Origin: Robinsoniella sp.
GTDB taxonomy: Bacteria; Bacillota; Clostridia; Lachnospirales; Lachnospiraceae
Assembly (NCBI GenBank): GCA_022788205.1
Contig: JALEVQ010000108.1
Location: 1-59,824 of the forward strand
DNA: 59,824 bases
Direction: 5' to 3'
Made by a program: the position numbers and the translations under genes
Notes under the pieces: model-generated
The model's database searches: none
What the model saw: the letters and a program-made list of their open reading frames with translations, nothing else
What the model was told of the DNA's origin: nothing
Shown: positions 1-6,684 of the stretch, piece after piece
Layout of the letters: the number at the start of each line of letters is the position of its first letter
Numbering within the stretch: the stretch's first letter is position 1

Positions 1-252
1 GAATGTCTGGTGACTTGTCTCTGGGTCAGCCAGTATGAGGATGGATTTTCCCTCGTGCTTCCAGGGGAGATTGAACTTGGAATGAAGAGAGAAGATTTGG
101 AGAAGATACTGGAAACGTTTGATGTCGCGACAGAAGAATCGGATCATTTCCTGGCCTACTGGATAACCAGTCAAGACAGTGACTTGAATGAAACGTCTAT
201 CTTTGTGGAAAAAGAGACCGGGATCGTGGCGAAGATTCAGATCGAGAGATGA
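1..252 (+). CDS. 3' end of an unrecognised gene (partial)
   Basis: The reading frame is open from the first base of the window, so this is the C-terminal end (83 residues visible) of a gene that begins upstream. The GTG at position 10 has no ribosome-binding site and is probably an internal valine. The visible part is acidic and mixed alpha/beta in character, with no transmembrane segment and no motif I recognise. It ends in TGA and is followed within 20 bases by a strong terminator. No function can be assigned from this fragment. Confidence 0.6.
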   Translation, partial: ECLVTCLWVSQYEDGFSLVLPGEIELGMKREDLEKILETFDVATEESDHFLAYWITSQDSDLNETSIFVEKETGIVAKIQIER

Positions 253-271
253 TGACAGTTGAGAAAGGCAA

Positions 272-324
272 AGAGCTGGAAGCTCCTGGGATCAAGAAAC
301 ACCCAAGGCTTCCAGCTCTTTTTT
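272..324. terminator. Convergent terminator sharing an arm with the HAD gene end
   Basis: A 12-bp stem (AGAGCTGGAAGC at 272-283 pairing with 308-319) is followed by a run of Ts on the plus strand, ending the partial gene. The right arm lies inside the last codons of the leftward HAD gene, so the same hairpin can act on both convergent transcripts. Confidence 0.8.
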
Positions 325-894
325 AGCATCGTCTAAGTTACGAAAAACAATACCGTGAAGACCACATTCTTTTGCGGCTTTGATATTGATCGGTGTGTCA
401 TCGAGAAAGACGGTCTCATCAGGAACCAGATGGTAGTCAGAGATGATTTTCTCGTAGATTTCGTGGTGGGGTTTGACCATCTGTACACGGTAGGAGAAAA
501 TACCTCCATCCATTTCCGGGAGAAAATCGAGGGCAAACTGTGTAGTGCGGAAATAGTAGTCCGAATAGTTGGACAAATACAACACCTGGTATCCTTGATT
601 TTTGAGGTGACGGATCCATGGAATGGCGTAATCCAGTCTGGTGACTGTCTGGTACAGCTTGCTGCAGACAAGACGAATCTCTTTTTCGAGTTCAGGATCG
701 GCATGGACAAAGAGATCGATCACTTCTTCGGTGGAGAGAATTCCGCGGTCAAACTCCACCCAGGACGGGTTCTCAAAGACAGCGCGCGCAATGCGTTTTT
801 CCGTCTCACAGTCGAAGTGATAAGAGGCAAGGTAAGTCACCCAGTCAAAATCTAACAGGACTCTGCCGATATCGAAGATAATTGTGCGAATCAT
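292..894 (-). CDS. HAD-superfamily hydrolase, subfamily IA-like phosphatase
   Basis: This 200-residue protein is a haloacid dehalogenase-type hydrolase, probably a soluble phosphatase for a small phosphorylated metabolite. Motif I is near the start (FDIGRVL, where the usual DxDxT/V is DIGRV, so the second Asp is a Gly). Motif II is the Ser in YLSNYSD near residue 110, the Lys of motif III is in QMVKPHHEIYE, and motif IV is FLDDTPIN near residue 167. Length and arrangement fit YihX-like enzymes. The loss of the second Asp of motif I would matter for phosphatase catalysis, though it is common in dehalogenase-like members. The start is supported by AAAGGAGG a few bases upstream. It is monocistronic with its own promoter. 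Confidence 0.85.
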   Translation of the reverse strand: MIRTIIFDIGRVLLDFDWVTYLASYHFDCETEKRIARAVFENPSWVEFDRGILSTEEVIDLFVHADPELEKEIRLVCSKLYQTVTRLDYAIPWIRHLKNQGYQVLYLSNYSDYYFRTTQFALDFLPEMDGGIFSYRVQMVKPHHEIYEKIISDYHLVPDETVFLDDTPINIKAAKECGLHGIVFRNLDDAKKELEALGVS

Positions 895-922
895 AATGAA
901 ATCCTCCTTTGTTTATGAGGCA

Positions 923-951
923 ATCTTAGTACAGAGAGGAGGGAAAGTCAA
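923..951 (-). promoter_or_regulatory. Promoter of the HAD gene
   Basis: Read on the minus strand: -35 TTGACT, a 17-base spacer, and -10 TAAGAT, about 30 bases upstream of the HAD start codon. Confidence 0.6.
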
Positions 952-1019
952 TAAGAATCGCCGTGAGTTTGGCAGAGAAAGTGGCTATATGGGAGAAATT
1001 CGGGGAAAATAGTAATTTT

Positions 1020-1072
1020 TAAGAAACTTTTCAGAAGTTTCTTATAGGGAATTCACAAATATTTGGTATAAT
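1020..1072 (+). promoter_or_regulatory. Extended -10 promoter with upstream palindrome
   Basis: A perfect inverted repeat (TAAGAAACTT, 5-base loop, AAGTTTCTTA; 1020-1044) lies just upstream of an extended -10 element, TGGTATAAT (1064-1072). No good -35 is present. The palindrome sits where a -35-proximal operator would be. The promoter would drive the VTC-like gene starting at 1176. The rest of the 281-bp gap between the divergent genes shows nothing else. Confidence 0.55.
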
Positions 1073-1175
1073 AAAAATATAAATTGGAGGAATTGATAAA
1101 CATATTTTGGGTGAAAGCATCATAAGATATAATTGAAGAGATATGGATCTCAGTGAAAAGAAAAGGGGGATTTTC

Positions 1176-1823
1176 ATGAAATACGTTACATATCGCGAAG
1201 ACAATGTAACCGTAAATGAGGAAAAATGTGAGAGAGTAAAAAAGAATATCGTTCAGGGAAATGGAAAAGTAAAATGGTATCAGTATATTTTGAGAAAATT
1301 GAGATTTTCTTCCGAGGCAGGAAAGGATGGGCAAGATAGAGAGTCTATCCCGAGATTTTATCTGTGTCTGCTCAGAGAGAAAAACAAGAAGATAAGACTG
1401 TATCTGGAAAAGAAATATCAGCAAAACGGAGTGTACTTCAAGGCATGTGAGGAAGTGACAGAGGAAGAGTGCCGCAAGATTATGGATGGAAAAGTAGAAT
1501 GGATGAAAAATCATAAAAAACAGATTTTTCAGGATTTTTACCTCCAGTATACTTTGAATAAGATCAGACCATGGCATGTCACGGAATATGAGAGGGAGAC
1601 GGCGGTATATCCACATGGAGAATATCTGACATTTAACAAAAAGATCCGACGCATTGTAGGCGGAGTGACTGACTTGTTCGATGAGGAAAGTATCCGTATC
1701 TCTTGTCTGACAGAGGGAAGAGTGATGGTTAGCTCGAAAAAACTGATCACACTGCCGGCGATTTTAAGAGAAGTGCTCCAGAATGCGGAGGATTCGATCG
1801 AGAAGATGGCGTTCGCAAACTGA
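1176..1823 (+). CDS. Degenerate VTC-domain (polyphosphate polymerase-like) protein
   Basis: The 215-residue product resembles the second half of bacterial VTC-domain proteins. Recognisable pieces in order are the YLEKKY strand near residue 83, an EECRKIMDGKVEWM helix, the FYLQYTLNKIRPWHVTEYER segment and a YLTFNKKIRR strand. The usual N-terminal arm with the Arg/Lys-rich first strands is shortened, and the late Glu of the LEVK motif appears replaced by Ser (VMVSSKK). Catalysis is therefore doubtful. The ATG at 1176 is chosen because AAGGGGGA precedes it; an in-frame ATG at 1143 has no ribosome-binding site. A fuller VTC protein is encoded at 14423. The family match is my reading of conserved patterns and could be wrong. 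Confidence 0.55.
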   Translation: MKYVTYREDNVTVNEEKCERVKKNIVQGNGKVKWYQYILRKLRFSSEAGKDGQDRESIPRFYLCLLREKNKKIRLYLEKKYQQNGVYFKACEEVTEEECRKIMDGKVEWMKNHKKQIFQDFYLQYTLNKIRPWHVTEYERETAVYPHGEYLTFNKKIRRIVGGVTDLFDEESIRISCLTEGRVMVSSKKLITLPAILREVLQNAEDSIEKMAFAN

Positions 1824-1837
1824 ACATTTGCAGAAAA

Positions 1838-1873
1838 TTTCTCCGCAAAATCAGGTGTTGTTTTGCGGAGAAA
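1838..1873. terminator. Palindromic terminator (CCGCAAAA/TTTTGCGG type)
   Basis: A 13-bp perfect stem (TTTCTCCGCAAAA, 10-base loop, TTTTGCGGAGAAA) sits between two convergent genes. The A/T tracts are inside the stem, as expected of a bidirectional terminator. Confidence 0.65.
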
Positions 1874-1898
1874 CAGTTGGTGAGTGGACAGGCAGATC

Positions 1899-2096
1899 TT
1901 ATTTTGGCTTGCGCCAGTTATTCGCTGCGATCATGAGATAAATCAGAGTGGGGATCAGGATAGTTCCCGCAATGCAGGCACGGAACAGCATGTCTGTGAG
2001 TTCGCTTCCTATGAGAGCAAAAATAAGGGTGCCTGCGTAGAGACAGACCAGTAAGATGACGCCGACCAAAGCGGCGATTCGTTTTAATTTGTCCAT
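1899..2096 (-). CDS. Small two-helix membrane protein
   Basis: This 65-residue protein has two predicted transmembrane helices (about residues 9-28 and 37-57), a short basic N-terminus (MDKLKR) and a basic tail (NNWRKPK). A strong GAGAGGAG ribosome-binding site precedes the ATG, which supports it as a real gene despite its size. It is convergent with the VTC-like gene. I do not recognise the family, and no partner is evident nearby. Confidence 0.6.
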   Translation of the reverse strand: MDKLKRIAALVGVILLVCLYAGTLIFALIGSELTDMLFRACIAGTILIPTLIYLMIAANNWRKPK

Positions 2097-2131
2097 ATAG
2101 CTCCTCTCTAGTTGAAAAAATAATTTGTTTG

Positions 2132-2174
2132 GGGAATACTGCGAAGAGATTAAGCAGTATTCCCTGATTTTTTT
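2132..2174 (+). terminator. Terminator-like hairpin in an intergenic gap
   Basis: An 11-bp perfect stem (GGGAATACTGC, loop, GCAGTATTCCC) is followed on the plus strand by CTGA and seven Ts. On the plus strand it would stop readthrough before the threonine aldolase promoter. On the minus strand it falls in the leader of the small membrane protein gene. Confidence 0.55.
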
Positions 2175-2209
2175 ATTATATCAAGATTTCATTGAATTGC
2201 AAGAAGCGA

Positions 2210-2238
2210 TTGACAAGGCTCGCAGAGAAGTATAGACT
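2210..2238 (+). promoter_or_regulatory. Promoter of the threonine aldolase gene
   Basis: -35 TTGACA, a 17-base spacer, and -10 TAGACT, about 80 bases upstream of the aldolase start. A short dispersed repeat (2257-2290) lies in the resulting leader. Confidence 0.6.
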
Positions 2239-2256
2239 AGTCAGAGAGAGGTATCA

Positions 2257-2290
2257 AAACGGAGATGACGCCTGACAGCGTTATTGCCAA
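2257..2290 (+). repeat. Short dispersed repeat with a hairpin core, copy 1
   Basis: 34 bases match 31113-31146 with three differences. The core TGACGC-CTGACA-GCGTTA forms a 6-bp hairpin with one wobble pair. A shorter reverse-oriented copy lies at 45353-45371. This copy is in the leader of the threonine aldolase gene. Confidence 0.6.
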
Positions 2291-2319
2291 AGAGGAGCAA
2301 GAGCAGGAGTGTGAATTGA

Positions 2320-3354
2320 ATGATACGATTTAATTGTGATTATGCGGAAGGTGCGCATGAAAGTATATTGAAGTTAATGATGGAGACGAATATGGAGCAG
2401 ACCCCAGGATATGGGGAAGACCATTACTCGGAACAGGCGAGAGAGATGATCCGTGAGTTGTGTAAAAGTCCGGAGGCAGAAGTGCAGTTCCTTGTCGGGG
2501 GGACACAGACGAACCTGACGGTAATCTCGGCGGCACTGCGCCCTCACCAGTGTGTGATTGCGGCGGACAGCGGTCATATCAATGTCCATGAGACAGGTGC
2601 GATCGAGGCATGCGGTCACAAGGTTTTTGCGATCCCGACAAAGAACGGAAAGCTGACGGCAAAACAGATCTGGGATACATGGGAAGATCACGCGGTCAAT
2701 GAAAGTTACGAACATATGGTACAGCCGAAAATGGTCTATATCTCCAACCCGACAGAGATCGGGACGATTTACAGCAGACAGGAGCTTGAGGAAATCAGCA
2801 AGACGTGCCGGGAATGTGGTATGTATCTGTTTATGGATGGGGCAAGACTGGGGTATGCGCTGACGTCACAGGAAAATGATCTGGATTTGGAGATGATTGC
2901 GCAATGCTGTGATGTTTTTTACATCGGCGGGACGAAAGTGGGAGCATTGTTCGGGGAAGCGGTTGTGATCACGAATGACACGCTCAAAGAGGATTTCAGG
3001 TATATTATGAAGCAGAAAGGGGCAATGCTTGCCAAGGGAAGAGTGCTTGGCATTCAGTTTATCGGACTTTTGAAAAATGATCTCTACTTCCAGCTGGGGG
3101 ACCACGCAAACCGCATGGCAATGAAGCTAAAAAAGGCATTCCAGGATGCAGGGTGTGAATTTCTGGTGGACAGCCCTACTAACCAGCAATTTCCGATTCT
3201 CTCGGATGAAGTTTTAAAGAAACTGGGAGAAAATTATAGCTACAGCTATCAGAAAAGAATCGATGAAGGGCATAGTGCAGTGAGATTTTGTACAAGCTGG
3301 GCGACAAGAGAAGAAGATGTAGATCAGTTGATTGAAGATCTGAAAAACATTTGA
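2320..3354 (+). CDS. ltaE: Low-specificity L-threonine aldolase (beta-eliminating lyase family)
   Basis: This 344-residue PLP enzyme of fold type I most likely cleaves threonine or allo-threonine to glycine and acetaldehyde in the cytoplasm. Visible family marks are the substrate and cofactor loop near residues 64-70 (VGGTQTN), the FMDGARLGYAL segment carrying the cofactor-binding Asp and Arg near 170, and the Schiff-base lysine in YIGGTKVGALFGE near 205. Length and motif order fit the family. The start follows an AGGAG about 10 bases upstream. The gene is monocistronic, with a good promoter and a structured 3' end. Related beta-eliminating lyases cannot be fully excluded. Confidence 0.85.
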   Translation: MIRFNCDYAEGAHESILKLMMETNMEQTPGYGEDHYSEQAREMIRELCKSPEAEVQFLVGGTQTNLTVISAALRPHQCVIAADSGHINVHETGAIEACGHKVFAIPTKNGKLTAKQIWDTWEDHAVNESYEHMVQPKMVYISNPTEIGTIYSRQELEEISKTCRECGMYLFMDGARLGYALTSQENDLDLEMIAQCCDVFYIGGTKVGALFGEAVVITNDTLKEDFRYIMKQKGAMLAKGRVLGIQFIGLLKNDLYFQLGDHANRMAMKLKKAFQDAGCEFLVDSPTNQQFPILSDEVLKKLGENYSYSYQKRIDEGHSAVRFCTSWATREEDVDQLIEDLKNI

Positions 3355-3395
3355 GAGAATAGATAGAAAAAATAGATTTTTCGGCAGTCAGGTAT

Positions 3396-3467
3396 CTCTG
3401 CGGATCTTTCTCCGAAAAGAAAGGTGTTTTCTTTTCAGGGAAGTTTCCACAGAGGTGCCATTTTTTG
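3396..3467. terminator. Convergent terminator between ltaE and the M42 peptidase
   Basis: A long imperfect stem (outer arms CTCTGCGG / CCACAGAG, inner GAAAAGAAA / TTTTCTTTTC) is followed six bases later by a run of Ts. It separates two convergent genes. Confidence 0.55.
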
Positions 3468-3514
3468 CGCAAAATCCGTAGTTGTCAAAGACTGGGCTTT
3501 TGTGCGTCATGTGA

Positions 3515-4552
3515 TCAGCAGAGGTATCCGACTAAGAGCAGGAAGGTGTTTTTCACACCGTCTATATGGCTGCGTTCATATCCGTGGGAGGCATAGACGC
3601 CTGCACCGACTAAGCCGTGGCGGATGTCGTATCCTGCGATCAGTGCAGTGTCCACATCGGAACTGTAGTGCGGGTAGATATCCACTGAAAAATCAAGATG
3701 CAATCTTTTTGCCGTCTCAATCAGAGCGCTGACAACCTCGTAGTGGTACGGTCCACGACTGTCTTTGGCACAAATCGAAACCTGGCGTTCTGTACATGTG
3801 AGACCGTCACCGACACATCCCATATCGACGGAGAGGATTTCTTTCGCACAAGACGGGATGGATGCACAGCCGCCGTGACCGACTTCCTCGAAAACGGTAA
3901 TATAGTGATAGATTTTGCGGGCTGGGGTGATCTGTTCTTCTCTGAGATATTTGGCGAATCCGAGCAGGATACCTACGCTCAGCTTGTCGTCGAGAAAACG
4001 ACTCTTAATGTATCCACTCTCGGTGATGCGGGTGCGCGGCTCAAAAGCGACGATATCTCCCGTCAAGATTCCGAGGGCAAGGACATCTTCTTTTGTCTTG
4101 ACATCCTCATCGAGCACTAATTCCATAGAGTCATATGTTCTCTTGGTATCATTGTACTCTCCATTGACATGGATGGAAGCATTTTTGAGCTGAAAGGTTC
4201 CTTCATATCGTTTGCCAGAGCGGGTGATGACATGGCAGTTTTCCGCCTCGGCATTGTTAGGATTCAAACCACCGATCCGTTCAAGGCGAAGTCTTCCGTT
4301 ATCCATGATTTCTGCCACCATTGCGCCGAGCGTGTCGACATGTGCTTCAAGGACAATCGCATTGTCACTGTCCTTGCCGCCGAGATCCACAAGGATTCCT
4401 CCTTTTACGGTCTGCATGGCATTGTACCCCATAGAGCGATACGCCTCTAAGACATAGTCACAAACTTCTTTTGTGTAAGAAGAAGGACTGTCAATGGAGA
4501 GCACTTTTTTTGTCTGTTCTAAGATATAGTCTATATACTGTGAAGTTTCCAT
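3515..4552 (-). CDS. M42-family metallopeptidase (glutamyl aminopeptidase/deblocking type)
   Basis: This 345-residue cytoplasmic co-catalytic metal aminopeptidase trims peptides. Metal and catalytic residues are visible in order: the His of EAHVDT near residue 70, the Asp of RFLDDKLSVG near 186, the catalytic pair in FEEVGHGG near 222, the Asp of SVDMG near 244, and the late His in ASHGYERSH near 325. Family length is about 340-360, so it is complete. The start is placed at METSQ because AGAGGAAT lies just upstream; the longer open frame (to 4594) lacks a ribosome-binding site. It is a single gene, convergent with ltaE and transcribed toward it. Confidence 0.85.
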   Translation of the reverse strand: METSQYIDYILEQTKKVLSIDSPSSYTKEVCDYVLEAYRSMGYNAMQTVKGGILVDLGGKDSDNAIVLEAHVDTLGAMVAEIMDNGRLRLERIGGLNPNNAEAENCHVITRSGKRYEGTFQLKNASIHVNGEYNDTKRTYDSMELVLDEDVKTKEDVLALGILTGDIVAFEPRTRITESGYIKSRFLDDKLSVGILLGFAKYLREEQITPARKIYHYITVFEEVGHGGCASIPSCAKEILSVDMGCVGDGLTCTERQVSICAKDSRGPYHYEVVSALIETAKRLHLDFSVDIYPHYSSDVDTALIAGYDIRHGLVGAGVYASHGYERSHIDGVKNTFLLLVGYLC

Positions 4553-4669
4553 CAAAATTCCTCTTTTCCCTGGATGAGCAAAAAGACTGCACATCCCAAT
4601 TTTTATTTTTTACAGTATCTGTCTCAGTATATCACAAAAAGAGAGAAAAACGAAGAAGAAAAAGGCAAA

Positions 4670-5380
4670 TTAGAGCATTAATTTGAGATATTCCTGCTTG
4701 ATCTCAGAGGCTTTCAGCCTGCTGATGGGGACGCTCTCGCCGGAAATCAGGAGCATTTCTCTGGAGCCAATGTTGCGGATATACTGATAATTGACGAGAA
4801 ATCCTTTGTGAGGTTTTAAAAATCCATAGGGCTTTAGCTGCTCTTCAAAATAATTCAGCGTATAATGTACCTGGCAGACACCTTCACTGTGATGAATATA
4901 TTGATCTTTGCGGATACATTCAATATAGAGAATCTGTCCGATCGGGATAGAGCGTATCTCATCCATGGTGCGCACGGTCAGAAGGTGCATATTTTTCAGC
5001 TTGTCATCGAGAATCAGGTCCGATACAATCTGGGGAAGTTCCTTCTGAAAATGGCTTTTGCGGATAAAACAGAAAGGATGGACAGAGAGCGCCTGAAAGA
5101 CTAATTCATCACGGTTTGAGAGAAAAATAATTCGGGGTGAATCTGAATTTCTGCGCAGTTTTTTGCCCAGACTGATGCCGTCCATGCCTGGCATATCGAT
5201 GTCCAGGAAAAGGAGAGAAAAAGGATGGTTCATATGTTCCACTTCAAACTGTTCCGCTGAGGTGAAAGCAGAGATTGACACAGGAATTCCATGTCGGTCA
5301 AATTCTTTTTCCAGTGCTCTTTTGATGATGGGAAGTATCCTCGATTCATCATCGCAGATCGCAATATTATAAACATTCAT
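4670..5380 (-). CDS. LytTR-family response regulator (AgrA-like)
   Basis: A 236-residue regulator with an N-terminal receiver domain: acidic pocket in ICDDE near residue 9, phosphoacceptor Asp in FLDIDMPGMDG near 58. A C-terminal LytTR DNA-binding domain follows from about residue 130 (ILYIECIRKDQYIHHS, FLKPHKGFLVNYQYIRNI). The conserved receiver Lys appears in FIRKSHF. The start is chosen at MNVYN, where GGAG stands six bases upstream. The frame overlaps the end of the sensor kinase gene by 14 bases, implying translational coupling. It should receive phosphate from that kinase. No AgrB/AgrD-like peptide genes are visible nearby, so the signal is unknown. Confidence 0.88.
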   Translation of the reverse strand: MNVYNIAICDDESRILPIIKRALEKEFDRHGIPVSISAFTSAEQFEVEHMNHPFSLLFLDIDMPGMDGISLGKKLRRNSDSPRIIFLSNRDELVFQALSVHPFCFIRKSHFQKELPQIVSDLILDDKLKNMHLLTVRTMDEIRSIPIGQILYIECIRKDQYIHHSEGVCQVHYTLNYFEEQLKPYGFLKPHKGFLVNYQYIRNIGSREMLLISGESVPISRLKASEIKQEYLKLML

Positions 5381-6683
5381 CACATTCTCCATTCATTGTA
5401 AGCATAAGGTTTACCGTAAAATATCCATTGACATATTCATAGTTCATCTCTCCGCAATATTTCTGTGTGATGGCGCGGATGATCCGCAGACCGACTCCGT
5501 GATCTGTCAGACGATATTTCGTAGTCTGAAGCGTTGGATTATCGAGAAGGACATTTTTTTCCATACGATTCTGTGTTTTGATCAGCAGATAATCGTGGTG
5601 TGTTTTCAGCTGTACCCGCAGATAAGGAGAAGGCTCTTTAAGCGATGCATCGATGGCATTGTCCATCAGATTGGAGAGCAGAGAGCACAGATCCGTCTCT
5701 TCCATGGGCAGATTTGCAGGCAAGACCGCATCGATTTCCATGGGAATTTGATAAAGCTGCGCGAAGGAAAATTTTTGGTTGAGGATGGTATTCACGGTGA
5801 TATTTCCTGTGTCGTAATGATAAATCAAGGGAAAGTCTTGCGTGTACAGCTTATCAAAGTATTGATTTAATTCTCCGTAATGTTGTTGATCCAGGAGAGA
5901 CTTCATGTGAAAAATATGACTGTGCAATTTATGGTGAAGATTGCGGAGATCCTGATAGAGCAATTCATTTTTGTGCAGCAGCTCATTGTCAAGTGCGGTC
6001 TTCTGTAAAATCAGGTTCGTATTCAGCTGGCGCTGATGTTCTGCGGTGATCACAGAGAACAGATAATAAATCAAAAGGTTGATGCCTGCAAAGCCGATAC
6101 AGATGACGGTGTTGTAAAGATAAAGGTACTCAGATGAGACATGGCTTGGCAGGAGGATCGTAAGGCAAAGCTCACTGACTACGGAAGGAAAAATCGCAGT
6201 GACACAGTAGGAGAGAGGGATGACTTTTGGATTCTTGACCTCAAAATGTTTTAAAAACCAGACAAGAGAAAAAATACTCACACCATAGATTGCGCTTAAG
6301 AGAAAGTCAGGGCAAACATCCCAGAGAGCGCCAGTCAGACAGCCAACCTGAAAATTTGTGGAAAAGAAGATACAGATCATTGTGATGCCGACGCGTATGT
6401 GATTTCGATAAAAGCAAGGAATACACAGAAGAAGAACAGTGAGCAAAGCAATGTGAACGGCCCACATATTGTCCTGAAAAATCATCTGATAATAGAGACA
6501 ATAGAAAAAGAAGCCCGAGAGCACACAAAAAAGCTGCGGTGCCAGTATAGAACTCAATGGTCTGTGTGATTTCATGGCTGTGAAAAGAAGACCGGCTCCG
6601 ATGAGGGAAAGAAAAAAATGATAGATGGACATATAGCCAGGTATATTTTGAAACGGCACAATAAAAAAAGAAAACATCTCCAT
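5367..6683 (-). CDS. Sensor histidine kinase with GHKL ATPase domain (AgrC-like)
   Basis: This 438-residue protein has about six N-terminal transmembrane helices (residues 1-215), a dimerisation helix with the phosphoacceptor region around residue 250 (LRNLHHKLHSHIFHM), and a C-terminal GHKL ATPase domain with the N box LMDNAIDAS near 350 and the G2-type stretch HGVGLRIIRAI near 405. This is the AgrC/HPK10 architecture, used to sense peptides or envelope signals. GGAG eight bases before ATG supports the start. It forms an operon with the LytTR regulator. Its start codon directly abuts, head to head, the truncated GH3 reading frame, so its promoter must lie within what was once GH3-proximal sequence. 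Confidence 0.87.
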   Translation of the reverse strand: MEMFSFFIVPFQNIPGYMSIYHFFLSLIGAGLLFTAMKSHRPLSSILAPQLFCVLSGFFFYCLYYQMIFQDNMWAVHIALLTVLLLCIPCFYRNHIRVGITMICIFFSTNFQVGCLTGALWDVCPDFLLSAIYGVSIFSLVWFLKHFEVKNPKVIPLSYCVTAIFPSVVSELCLTILLPSHVSSEYLYLYNTVICIGFAGINLLIYYLFSVITAEHQRQLNTNLILQKTALDNELLHKNELLYQDLRNLHHKLHSHIFHMKSLLDQQHYGELNQYFDKLYTQDFPLIYHYDTGNITVNTILNQKFSFAQLYQIPMEIDAVLPANLPMEETDLCSLLSNLMDNAIDASLKEPSPYLRVQLKTHHDYLLIKTQNRMEKNVLLDNPTLQTTKYRLTDHGVGLRIIRAITQKYCGEMNYEYVNGYFTVNLMLTMNGECDECL

Positions 6684-6684
6684 A

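Noticed and set aside
1053-1616. Long antisense frame over the VTC-like gene
   Set aside because: No ribosome-binding site, Phe/Leu/Ile-rich translation typical of an antisense shadow, and it overlaps a supported gene.
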